A DNA stretch of 64,000 nucleotides, taken from Polynucleobacter sp. UK-Mo-2m-Kol15 (lineage in GTDB: Bacteria > Pseudomonadota > Gammaproteobacteria > Burkholderiales > Burkholderiaceae). Shown here in pieces: positions 50,978 through 58,981 of this stretch. Numbering within the stretch: the first letter of the stretch is position 1; each line of letters starts with the position of its first letter. Location of the stretch: positions 1,781,927 to 1,845,926 of the forward strand of contig NZ_JACVQC010000001.1 of the NCBI RefSeq assembly GCF_018881505.1, written 5' to 3'. Both the position numbers and the translations under genes were made by a program. Below the pieces are notes generated by a model. It worked only from the letters and a program-made list of their open reading frames with translations, did not search any database and had not been told where the DNA came from.

Positions 50978-52315
50978 TTACTTGAGTGGTTTTTTAGCAG
51001 TGAAAAATATTGCCTGCTCAATCACCATCAGGTCAACTATTTCTAGTTTACTGCTCTCTAGAAATCCCCTGATCCCATCAAGAGTAAAAAGATGTCTTTT
51101 TGCGAAATGTAATCGATGCTGGAAATAACTATAAGGCCATGAAGCCTCCAGAAAAGTGAACCCAGTAAAACTCGCACCAGGACGCATACAGCGAGCTACC
51201 TCCAAAATTGCCTGCTGTGGATCGGGGAGTGCCTGCAAGGCATCAGAACAGTTGACAGCTCCGAGACTTTCATTAGCAATAGGGAGCGCAGAGGAAGATC
51301 CACGAGCTAGCGTTGACCCTTTGATATTTCGTTCGCAGTGTTGAATCATGGCAGTGCTGTAATCAACCGCAATTACCCGCGCTCTTCCAAAAATATCAAT
51401 TAAAAGCTGGGTTGAATTTCCGATTCCACAGGCTAAATCCAATATCGGCCCATCGACAGGTCGTAAAAATTGATTTAAGTATCCTTGCTCCCTATCATGA
51501 GTAATTAACGATAACCAATCTTGACCCATGACACGAACAAATCTAGGGCGAGTCTCCGCCCCATAAATTTTTACAAGAGACTCCGGGTATTCCTCAGGAT
51601 CTACACAATCTTTAGGGATTAAATTGGGGGTATCAGAGCACCACTCATAGCTCGACTGACACTTCTGACAGCAAATAATATCTGCAGAATAATCAAGCTT
51701 TCCAAGGCACTCAGGGCAAGCTAGTACATTTTTAAATACTGATGTTCTGGCATCGCATACTTGATTGCAGGCCATAGCACCTTGATACGCCAAAAGGAAC
51801 TGACTTCTGACCGGATGGTCTTCAAGCAAAGAAAAAACTAGGCCAAGATTAGTAGCTTGGTAAGCATCCTGACCAAGATAATCAGATAATCGCCCACCAA
51901 TCAATGAGGCATCCTCCGGGAAATGTCCAAGCAAAAAAATAAATCCGTGAATTTCTTTTGCATCTCCGACGGAATGATCACTCCTTAAAATATTCTCAAC
52001 AATGCTCAAATATTCTGGAATACCTGCTCTAATTTTTCGCCTTTTATCAAGCTCTAATGTGCCACTTTCTGCATCTACTAGCGCGCCCAGAAGCCATGCA
52101 ATCTTGTTTTGGAGCGCAGGAGTAAGACGCCCTATTGATTCAATCAACACATCTATGCAAGCTAGATCATTGCATAGAAACACACTTCTACTAGGATTAA
52201 GGGGCTTAGCGCTCCACAGATCATTCATAAGACGCTCAAACGCAAGAGAATGCAAGATGTCTCTGCCAGAGCTTAAGTCAAGAATTAATTTATTAAATCT
52301 ACTGTTTGTGCTCAT
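50978..52315 (-). CDS. SAM-dependent methyltransferase with N-terminal helical and zinc-ribbon parts
   Basis: 445 residues. The N-terminal ~190 residues are helical, with no family recognised. Then a Cys4 ribbon (ACPECLGKLDY … IICCQKCQSSYEW). A class I methyltransferase domain (~285-445) has GPILDLACGIGNSTQLL (SAM motif I), VIAVDYSTAMIQHCERN and NCSDALQALPDPQQAI. The acceptor is unknown. It is the left edge of the low-GC biosynthetic-looking region and is followed on the same strand by the PLP enzyme gene, 28 bp away. It could O- or C-methylate the pathway product. Confidence 0.82.
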   Translation of the reverse strand: MSTNSRFNKLILDLSSGRDILHSLAFERLMNDLWSAKPLNPSRSVFLCNDLACIDVLIESIGRLTPALQNKIAWLLGALVDAESGTLELDKRRKIRAGIPEYLSIVENILRSDHSVGDAKEIHGFIFLLGHFPEDASLIGGRLSDYLGQDAYQATNLGLVFSLLEDHPVRSQFLLAYQGAMACNQVCDARTSVFKNVLACPECLGKLDYSADIICCQKCQSSYEWCSDTPNLIPKDCVDPEEYPESLVKIYGAETRPRFVRVMGQDWLSLITHDREQGYLNQFLRPVDGPILDLACGIGNSTQLLIDIFGRARVIAVDYSTAMIQHCERNIKGSTLARGSSSALPIANESLGAVNCSDALQALPDPQQAILEVARCMRPGASFTGFTFLEASWPYSYFQHRLHFAKRHLFTLDGIRGFLESSKLEIVDLMVIEQAIFFTAKKPLK

Positions 52316-52343
52316 AATGATTTCAAAAAAGTAATTTGTTTAC

Positions 52344-53399
52344 TTACCTTTTACGTCTTTGAGCATACCATGAAGGCAATCTTAAATCCTGTGGATTAAA
52401 GGGCAAAGTATGTGCATGCGTATGCCAATATAGAATTTCTTCTTGAGATTCACCGGAAGATATTAGAGCGGAAAATACTTTGCCAGTATAGATAGGATCC
52501 AAGGTAAGATCATCTCCAGCGCACATGTCGATGGCATTCTGCCCCTCAGGCGTCGGCCAACCATACCCTTTGCCTAGATGAGTCTTGTCTATTATGATCA
52601 TACTTTCTGCTAGTGAAACTAGTGATTTCTGCTGAGACGGCCCAACCAATAATTGAGCTGCTGACTTCAATAAACGTTTTAATACAAAACGGTTCACTAC
52701 CATACTTGAAGTGACCTGAATTGCATTGATTGGATTTACCCTTCCAGCAAGAGCTAAACCAAGAGCCAAACCAGCTACCGAACTACCGCTTCCTAGTGCC
52801 ATATAAATTGGATAACGATCAGAACGCAGCACTCCATCCGTCTGGTCAAGTATTTCAATTGCAGCATTGACGGTACCCAAAACCCCAAAATCACTTGATC
52901 CTCCTAAGCTGATGAAATATGGATTTAATCTCGCTTTCTGCATAGCCTTCATTAAGGATCGTATCTTTAAAAAAGCCTTCAATTCATTACTCACTGGGTA
53001 GAGATGAGCTCCAGCGGAGATCGATTGACTAATGGTGAAGTCAATATGCGGTAGTTCTGGCTGCGCTAAAACAACTGCATGAAGGTTCAGATCCAAAGCT
53101 TGAGTATGACGTGCTGTAGCTAGAATATGATGAGAGCCCCAGCTCCCAATAGTTACAAGATTCTTTGCCCCCTTATTAAGGGCATCATACAAAATAAATT
53201 CTAGTTTACGTACTTTTGATCCCCCATACACTGAGGAGATATCTGAGTCATCCTTAATAAATACGCTTTTACCGAGCATTTTAGAGGCATGATTCAGTCG
53301 ACGAATTGGACTTAAGCCATCCTGAAGGTGTATCTTCTTGTCTAAATTGTCAGAAAATTGAACTTTAGTCATATATTTAAGATATTGGCAATATCCCAT
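52344..53399 (-). CDS. PLP-dependent ACC deaminase/D-cysteine desulfhydrase family enzyme
   Basis: 351 residues (342 if the ATG at 53372 is used, which gives a more normal N-terminus). Fold-type II landmarks: KDDSDISSVYGGSKVRKLEFILYDA (PLP Lys in GGSK), GSWGSHHILATARHTQAL (substrate-binding Ser region, with SHH where relatives have SNH), and GSGSSVAGLALGLALAG (phosphate loop). Known members act on D-cysteine, ACC or L-cysteate. Why it sits in this cluster is unclear: it may supply ammonia, sulfide or a keto acid, or act on an amino acid precursor. Confidence 0.87.
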   Translation of the reverse strand: MGYCQYLKYMTKVQFSDNLDKKIHLQDGLSPIRRLNHASKMLGKSVFIKDDSDISSVYGGSKVRKLEFILYDALNKGAKNLVTIGSWGSHHILATARHTQALDLNLHAVVLAQPELPHIDFTISQSISAGAHLYPVSNELKAFLKIRSLMKAMQKARLNPYFISLGGSSDFGVLGTVNAAIEILDQTDGVLRSDRYPIYMALGSGSSVAGLALGLALAGRVNPINAIQVTSSMVVNRFVLKRLLKSAAQLLVGPSQQKSLVSLAESMIIIDKTHLGKGYGWPTPEGQNAIDMCAGDDLTLDPIYTGKVFSALISSGESQEEILYWHTHAHTLPFNPQDLRLPSWYAQRRKR

Positions 53400-53534
53400 G
53401 GCACATAATTATGATTAATTTCACTGTTGTCTTCTTTTAGGTTGCTCTATAAATTCTCGTGGCGATTCATTAAGCATGACTGCCTTTTTCCTTAGATACC
53501 CACATCTCTCAATCATCTACTGATCCAACTACTT

Positions 53535-53900
53535 ATGAGTGAAATTCAAATTATCAAAACTGAAGGTGTAATAAGAGAGGCTCAACTCAACTGTGACTGG
53601 AATGTTCTTTCAGAAATGCTGTCAAAGAATTTAATTTACATCCATTCAAACGCCTATGTTGATAATTATGAAACTTATTTAGAAAAAATTAAAAATAAAA
53701 TACTGCAATACCAACAAATTGAAATAAGCACTCAAGCGCTACAACTTCATAACGAAATGGCGATCAAAACATCACTCGTTAGGGGTGCTGTACTCGTACT
53801 AGGCAATGAGAAGCGGTTAAATAACTACACCACTACAATATGGGTCAAAGAAGATGGAAAATGGAGGCCAAGTCTTTTCCAAAGCACCGCTATCGACTAG
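53535..53900 (+). CDS. NTF2-like (DUF4440/SnoaL-type) small protein
   Basis: 121 residues with the alpha+beta cone pattern: IIKTEGVIREAQLNCDWNVLSEMLSKNLIYIHSNAYVDNYETYLEKIKNK … LRGAVLVLGNEKRLNNYTTTIWVKEDGKWRPSLFQSTAI. The Tyr/Ile-H-S strand followed by the T-x-W-x-K-x-x-G-x-W-x-x-x-x-x-Q end is typical of DUF4440. In secondary metabolism such proteins can be cyclases or isomerases, but the family is broad. Strikingly AT-rich. Convergent with the PKS gene, 6 bp apart. Confidence 0.8.
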   Translation: MSEIQIIKTEGVIREAQLNCDWNVLSEMLSKNLIYIHSNAYVDNYETYLEKIKNKILQYQQIEISTQALQLHNEMAIKTSLVRGAVLVLGNEKRLNNYTTTIWVKEDGKWRPSLFQSTAID

Positions 53901-53906
53901 AGGGGG

Positions 53907-54962
53907 CTACCATCTTAACAAGGCAGTTTCTATAGAAGATCCAGGGCCCATTGCCATTAAAATTCCATAATCCCCTTCTTTAGGTGTGCCTTCCTTTAGC
54001 AACTCACCTAAAGCAAAAATAACAGCGGATGAAGATACATTTCCATAACGCTTCAAAATATTGCGAGTATGGCGGACAGCATCCTGGGATAACTGTAGAT
54101 TTTCCACGATAGAGTCAATTACTTTTTTTCCGCCTGAATGCAATACCCAGTGTTTAATATCCTCCTTTTGTAGACCATGGCGTTCAAGCAAACGATTAAC
54201 TGGAATTGGGGCATTTCTGCCGATCACATATGGAATATCTCGATCAAGGAAGAAGGAGAGCCGCGTGCCATCCAAGTTATAGCGCATAGCCCCAATCGAG
54301 TCTGTAATGATAAGTGGCTCGAAATCCAAAACAGCTGGGCCAGAGCGCCAATCATCATGAAGATCACTCCTAATAACCAAAGCTGAAGCCCCATCACCAA
54401 AAAGAGAGTTAACCACTGCCGTTGATAAATCTTGATTAATGACATAGGCAGCTGAACAGATTTCAATGCTAACGAGTAAACCGCTTACTCCAGGCATTGA
54501 TTGAGCGATGGCGGTGGCAGCCTGGAGACCGTTAATAGCAGCATTGCAACCCATACCCACTAAGTCCATCCGGCGAATGCTATCCTTAAAACCCAAGTGC
54601 TGAATGAGATAGGCCGTCAGACTTGGGCATAAAAAGCCAGTTGAGGTAGTGCAGACAATAAACCCTACTTCATCCACTTTTATTTCGCTGGTTTTGAGAG
54701 CCCTTTCAATTGCCTTACTTCCTATATCCAGAGCTCCGTTCAGATGTCGATCAATCAGAGATTGGGGTGATTCTTCTGGTGGCAAACCATCCTGTAGCTC
54801 AGGCAAATAAAGTGCCCTAGTTTCAATATGACTATTAAGAAATAAATTCTGAATCTTAGTATTTTTTTCGCCCGACCAAGCCAAGACTTCTTCTTGAGTA
54901 TAAAAATTCTCAGGATTGGCTGTACCAACTTCAATCAATCGCGGCAACATAGAACGGCTCAT
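53907..54962 (-). CDS. type III polyketide synthase, DpgA/chalcone-synthase-like
   Basis: 351 residues. The catalytic triad of type III PKSs is visible: Cys139 in LVGMGCNAAINGL, His275 in WVLHSGGKK and Asn308 in YGNVSSSAV. CTTSTGFLCPSLTAYLI, SIEICSAAYV and GDGASALV are family signatures. The GMGCNA context and a coupled crotonase recall DpgA, which makes 3,5-dihydroxyphenylacetyl-CoA from four malonyl-CoA; RppA-type or alkylresorcinol synthases remain possible. It is the last gene of a three-gene operon (acyltransferase, crotonase, PKS) with 4-bp overlaps. Confidence 0.88.
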   Translation of the reverse strand: MSRSMLPRLIEVGTANPENFYTQEEVLAWSGEKNTKIQNLFLNSHIETRALYLPELQDGLPPEESPQSLIDRHLNGALDIGSKAIERALKTSEIKVDEVGFIVCTTSTGFLCPSLTAYLIQHLGFKDSIRRMDLVGMGCNAAINGLQAATAIAQSMPGVSGLLVSIEICSAAYVINQDLSTAVVNSLFGDGASALVIRSDLHDDWRSGPAVLDFEPLIITDSIGAMRYNLDGTRLSFFLDRDIPYVIGRNAPIPVNRLLERHGLQKEDIKHWVLHSGGKKVIDSIVENLQLSQDAVRHTRNILKRYGNVSSSAVIFALGELLKEGTPKEGDYGILMAMGPGSSIETALLRW

Positions 54963-55696
54963 GCTTTTGACACTTTATTGATAGCAAGCAAAGCTTGAGC
55001 TAATAAGTCAGCACGAAGAGAATCTCCCCCGCTAGCATTTAATTCTAATACTTGCTTACCAACAGAGATTGCATCGGCATCTCTCTTCTGAATCCTCTCG
55101 ACCCATTGAGCAACACAACTCATCAGCTCACCCTCAATACAAACCTGAGAAAGCAGACCAGCCGCATAAGCTTCCTGAGCGCTCCAGCGAGCACCGCCAA
55201 GAATTAAGTCTTTTGTTCTTGGAATGCCAATATATTTCGGCAAGAGATTGGTGGCTGCAGCAGCTGGAAGAAGGCCGAACTCAAGCTCAGGAAGCCAAAA
55301 TTTTGCATTTGGGCTTGAGATGCGAATATCACAACTGATTGCAAGTTCAAAACCACCTCCAACTGCCGAACCATTAATTGCGGCAATACTAATTTTTGGA
55401 CAGTCTCGCAGAGCTTTAAATACTGCAGCACTTTTAAGGCTGAGAATAGATCTCCAGCTACGTGACTCTATTTCGGTACGATCAGCACCCGCACAAAATA
55501 CCTTATCACCTGCGCCCTTGATAATAATTACTTTCACCAGGTCATTATTAGCCGCTAAATCGATACAAGTTTCCAAGTCTGAAAGTGTTTGCTGAGTATA
55601 AGAATTTGCTTTATCAGGTCGATTGATCGTGATATGGAAAAGGCCATCCTCTACTTTGGCCTCTACTCCTGATTGCATTAATTTAATTTGACTCAT
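54959..55696 (-). CDS. crotonase-fold enoyl-CoA hydratase/isomerase (DpgB/DpgD-like?)
   Basis: 245 residues. Crotonase landmarks: HITINRPDKANSY, KVFCAGADRTEI, and the oxyanion loop INGSAVGGGFELAISCD with Glu117. Glu137 sits in WLPELEFGLLPAAAATNLLP, so both acid/base Glu positions of active hydratases are kept, but the usual PGAGG is PAAAA. Coupled by 4-bp overlaps to a type III PKS and an acyltransferase. In Dpg pathways crotonases dehydrate or aromatise the DpgA product; the same job is inferred here. Confidence 0.85.
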   Translation of the reverse strand: MSQIKLMQSGVEAKVEDGLFHITINRPDKANSYTQQTLSDLETCIDLAANNDLVKVIIIKGAGDKVFCAGADRTEIESRSWRSILSLKSAAVFKALRDCPKISIAAINGSAVGGGFELAISCDIRISSPNAKFWLPELEFGLLPAAAATNLLPKYIGIPRTKDLILGGARWSAQEAYAAGLLSQVCIEGELMSCVAQWVERIQKRDADAISVGKQVLELNASGGDSLRADLLAQALLAINKVSKA

Positions 55697-56601
55697 TGTT
55701 TTTTTTCAAAATCTTTAAAATCCAGGCATTTCCATTGGCTCGAAAGCATCTGTTTAGCAAGATCGGTTAACCCAACACTGGCGCCACACTCAACTATTGT
55801 TCCGCTATCTAAAATAGCAATTTTCTTCATTGTTAAATTCCAATTCATCGGGGCAGCAATATTACTTCTAATTTCTGCACAAATATCATCCGCCGTAGTT
55901 AGCCATTTTTGCGAAAGCGAGGAAAGTATTGGCCAAGAAGGCGTCCTCACATCAAGGGTACTAACCAAACGATTAAGCTCTGGACTTATTTTTAACAAAG
56001 TAGTAGTATGAAATGGAGCGGTTAAAGGAATTAAACGCGTCAAAGTGGCACCCTCTTCAAGCGATCGATCTAAAACTACTTTAACGGAGCTAGCCAAGCC
56101 GGTAAACAGGATTGTATGCGGGCCATAAAAATCAGTAATCTCAAGTGTGCTATCAACATCACTCATGATGACATTGAGTTTTTCTACCGGAAACTCAACA
56201 ACAGCACCAACAGCCCATGGAGTTTCTTTAAGAGCTTCATGGGCTTGATTGCAAATTGACTGCACGAGCCTCATGGTAGATTCAAAATCCAGCGCATTTG
56301 AATGCACTAAGGCGGAAAAAAATCCCATGCTGTAAGAGCTCGCACGATCACATTTCCCTAAGTTTTCAGTAACCCACTGAGCCATTGAGACATTTTCAAT
56401 AATGCAGGCATAGTGAGCCTGTTCGGTAATGTGCGCATGCGAAGCACTATTATTTCGGGGATCATCCAGCAGGGCTAGATTTAAGGGTGCGCATTTTTTA
56501 GCACGTTCAAGCCATAATTGATAAATATCAGAAAGGCCTGAAATTTTTGAAATGTCAAACTCCGGAGACCTCATAGGAAAAGTGGGGAATAAAAAAATCA
56601 T
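55693..56601 (-). CDS. FabD-like acyltransferase with altered active site
   Basis: 302 residues. The malonyl-CoA:ACP transacylase fold is clear: N-terminal FLFPTFPMRSPEF in place of FxFPGQGSQ, nucleophile Ser91 in SSYSMGFFSALVHSNALDFESTMRLV (GHSLG becomes SYSMG), and catalytic His198 in APFHTTTLL. The Arg that holds malonyl's carboxylate in FabD (ELRG) aligns with Ile in QSICNQ. The protein probably uses another acyl group, or hydrolyses or binds one. First gene of the PKS operon, divergent from the hydroxylase gene. Confidence 0.8.
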   Translation of the reverse strand: MIFLFPTFPMRSPEFDISKISGLSDIYQLWLERAKKCAPLNLALLDDPRNNSASHAHITEQAHYACIIENVSMAQWVTENLGKCDRASSYSMGFFSALVHSNALDFESTMRLVQSICNQAHEALKETPWAVGAVVEFPVEKLNVIMSDVDSTLEITDFYGPHTILFTGLASSVKVVLDRSLEEGATLTRLIPLTAPFHTTTLLKISPELNRLVSTLDVRTPSWPILSSLSQKWLTTADDICAEIRSNIAAPMNWNLTMKKIAILDSGTIVECGASVGLTDLAKQMLSSQWKCLDFKDFEKKQ

Positions 56602-56629
56602 TTCAAGGTCTTAATGTACTTTATTTAAC

Positions 56630-56649
56630 AGTTGATTATAGTTACAACT
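56630..56649. promoter_or_regulatory. inverted repeat in the divergent promoter of the PKS and hydroxylase genes
   Basis: AGTTG-10 nt-CAACT lies in the 48-bp gap between the acyltransferase start (56601) and the hydroxylase ATG (56650). Position suits an operator governing both directions, but no regulator gene is found in the cluster. Confidence 0.35.
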
Positions 56650-58116
56650 ATGACAAATACCGACATCATTCTAGTGGGCTTTGGGCCCACTTCATCAGTC
56701 TTGGCGAACTTATTGGCCCCCTTAGGTTGGAATATCAAAATATTTGAGCAAAATTCAAAAATCTATGATTTACCCCGTGCCGTTTTTTTTGACGACGAAG
56801 TGATGCGCATCTTCCAGAAAATTGGACTAAGTGAAGATATTTTGAAATACACTTTTAAGGTGCGGGGCATGGATCTTGTCAATCAAGATGGATTAACTCT
56901 GTCCTCATATGAGGCGCCAACCCAAGTTGGCCCCCTTGGCTGGCATGCAGGGTATATGTTTCATCAACCCACTCTAGAGGGTCAATTAAGAGAAAAGCTT
57001 GCTCAATATACTAATGTTGAGATACATCTGGAGCATCGTGTCAGCACGGTAAGTTTGGTAAATGACAAAGCCTGCATTGGGGTCGATGGGCCTAACGGGG
57101 CTGAAAGTTACTCGGCAAAGTTTTTAATTGGTTGCTGCGGGGCTCGCTCAATTACTCGTAGCGCGTTAAATGTAGATATCCGAGATTATGGCGCTGACCA
57201 ACAGTGGATTGTTATTGATATTGAATTAAATGGTGAAGTAGATCTACCCCTCAACACCGTCCAATATTGCGACCCCAATAGGCCCTCAACTTATATCCCA
57301 ACACCTGACCAGACGAGGCGGTTTGAGTTAATGCTGATGGCAGATGAAAATGCGGATGATATTTTAAGGCCGGAGAAAATCTCTGAGCTTTTGGCTAAAT
57401 GGCTTAACCCAGATCAATATCGGATTATCCGTTCGGCTGTATATGAGTTTCATGCACTTGTAGTTGAGCAGTGGCGCCATGACAATCTTTTTTTAGCAGG
57501 GGATGCCGCACATCAAATGCCGCCCTTCTTAGGACAAGGAATGTGCTCAGGAATAAAGGATGCTGCAAATCTGGCCTGGAAACTGGATTTTGTTTTGCGT
57601 GAATTTGCTTCTGATGAACTTTTGAACACTTATGAAGCTGAACGCAAGCCTTATGTAGAAAAAGTGATTGAGAGTGATTTATGGCTTAGCAAAATGATTC
57701 AAACTACTGACCGTGAATTAGCCATTCAGCGAGATCAATACCTCTTTAAACTACCTCCATCGGAGAGGAAGTTGGAGCCTCCCACAATTAAATTAGGTGG
57801 TCCAGCCTTTGATAAAGAAAGCGTATGTGGTTTACCTACCCCCCAACCAATTACACAAGGGGGTATAAAGCACGATGAACTCTTAGGAAAAAACCTCACA
57901 TTAATTGGTGAAGTGTTGATTTCAGAAGACCTTCAAAAATTAATTGACTCATCTTTAATTACTTTGCTAAACAAGCCCAATGAGGAGATGCAAGAGTGGC
58001 TCAACGAACATCATGCTAGAGCAATATTGATACGGCCTGATAGATATATACAGGCAATCGTAAACTACCCTAATGATCTTGAAAAAGCTTTAAGCGAACT
58101 ATCGATCACCTATTAA
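56650..58116 (+). CDS. FAD-dependent aromatic hydroxylase, MhpA-like
   Basis: Start at ATG 56650 (MTNTDIILVGFGPTSS), where the FAD Rossmann motif begins; a TTG at 56632 only adds six residues. 488 residues. DLPRAVFFDDEVMRIFQKIGL is the MhpA-type stretch. FLAGDAAHQMPPFLGQGMCSGIKDAANLAWKL is the second FAD motif. MhpA hydroxylates 3-hydroxyphenylpropionate and related resorcinol-like phenols ortho to an OH. Next to a DpgA-like PKS, it likely hydroxylates the resorcinol ring product. Opposite in direction to the PKS operon. Confidence 0.88.
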   Translation: MTNTDIILVGFGPTSSVLANLLAPLGWNIKIFEQNSKIYDLPRAVFFDDEVMRIFQKIGLSEDILKYTFKVRGMDLVNQDGLTLSSYEAPTQVGPLGWHAGYMFHQPTLEGQLREKLAQYTNVEIHLEHRVSTVSLVNDKACIGVDGPNGAESYSAKFLIGCCGARSITRSALNVDIRDYGADQQWIVIDIELNGEVDLPLNTVQYCDPNRPSTYIPTPDQTRRFELMLMADENADDILRPEKISELLAKWLNPDQYRIIRSAVYEFHALVVEQWRHDNLFLAGDAAHQMPPFLGQGMCSGIKDAANLAWKLDFVLREFASDELLNTYEAERKPYVEKVIESDLWLSKMIQTTDRELAIQRDQYLFKLPPSERKLEPPTIKLGGPAFDKESVCGLPTPQPITQGGIKHDELLGKNLTLIGEVLISEDLQKLIDSSLITLLNKPNEEMQEWLNEHHARAILIRPDRYIQAIVNYPNDLEKALSELSITY

Positions 58117-58120
58117 ACAA

Positions 58121-58858
58121 TTAGCTAATAGCGACGATTGGTCTAATGCCATATACAATGCGCACACAAGAATCAGTCAAGTTTTCAGGGCAGAGTTCTG
58201 TCATGCAACATAGAAAATCTCCGCGCTCGTAATGAGGATTTAGTTTTCTAAAGTAATCCGTATAAAAATGGTGGTCACCAAATTTTGACTTAATGTCTTC
58301 GATATTTTTATATGGGATAGATTTTGATAGCACCACCAGCCCTGATTCTGCATCGTACTCTTTAGGAAACTTTTGACGCACAAAGCCGTCTAAAATTTTC
58401 TTGAATCGAGGATCGCTTGGCTTATGTGGATTTGGAATGTATTCTTTAAAACATACCGGCAAAATACGATAGGTTCTATGGGTAGCGGTCAATAGCACCC
58501 AATAGGATTTTTCAGGCTCCAATAAGGCAGCTTCAGCAAAAACGTGGTCACCCCAAACTGGAATCCAAGTCGGATCGCCGGTAAATCTTTTTGATAGCAC
58601 CGTATCACCCGAAAAAAAACCGTGGATCCGTTCACCTTCAAATTCCTGAGTCAAAACTTTTAAGGTGCTAAATCCCTCAATATTGCCCTCGGTATCATTG
58701 ATACGAACTACCCAATCCTTTTCATCCAGGTCCTGATTAAACACATCCCTATCTAAACCAGCGAAATGCTCTTCAAGAATTAAAAACATATCCTCACGGT
58801 CTTTCAGCGACAGCCCGTCTACCTTGACAACGCAAGAGTAGGAATGGTTTATTGACAT
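58121..58858 (-). CDS. GNAT-like protein of unknown function
   Basis: 245 residues. The middle resembles an N-acetyltransferase core (WVVRINDTEGNIEGFSTLKVLTQEFEGERIHGFFSGDTVLSKRFTGDPTW), followed by a second half with YWVLLTATHRTYRILPVCFKEYIPNP and DHHFYTDYFRKLNPHYERGDFLCCMTELCPE. No specific family is recognised. The fold guess is from pattern only. It converges on the hydroxylase gene (4 bp apart), so it probably belongs to the cluster and may acylate or bind the product. Confidence 0.6.
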   Translation of the reverse strand: MSINHSYSCVVKVDGLSLKDREDMFLILEEHFAGLDRDVFNQDLDEKDWVVRINDTEGNIEGFSTLKVLTQEFEGERIHGFFSGDTVLSKRFTGDPTWIPVWGDHVFAEAALLEPEKSYWVLLTATHRTYRILPVCFKEYIPNPHKPSDPRFKKILDGFVRQKFPKEYDAESGLVVLSKSIPYKNIEDIKSKFGDHHFYTDYFRKLNPHYERGDFLCCMTELCPENLTDSCVRIVYGIRPIVAIS

Positions 58859-58981
58859 AATGGTAAAAAGGTGAGAAAAAACGGTAAGGCTATAATAACA
58901 AAACTAATGTAATAACTTGCGCCCTGCATGCATCTTTAGCGTGCTTCAAACTCATTTTGCCAATGTTGGGGATTTACTAGC

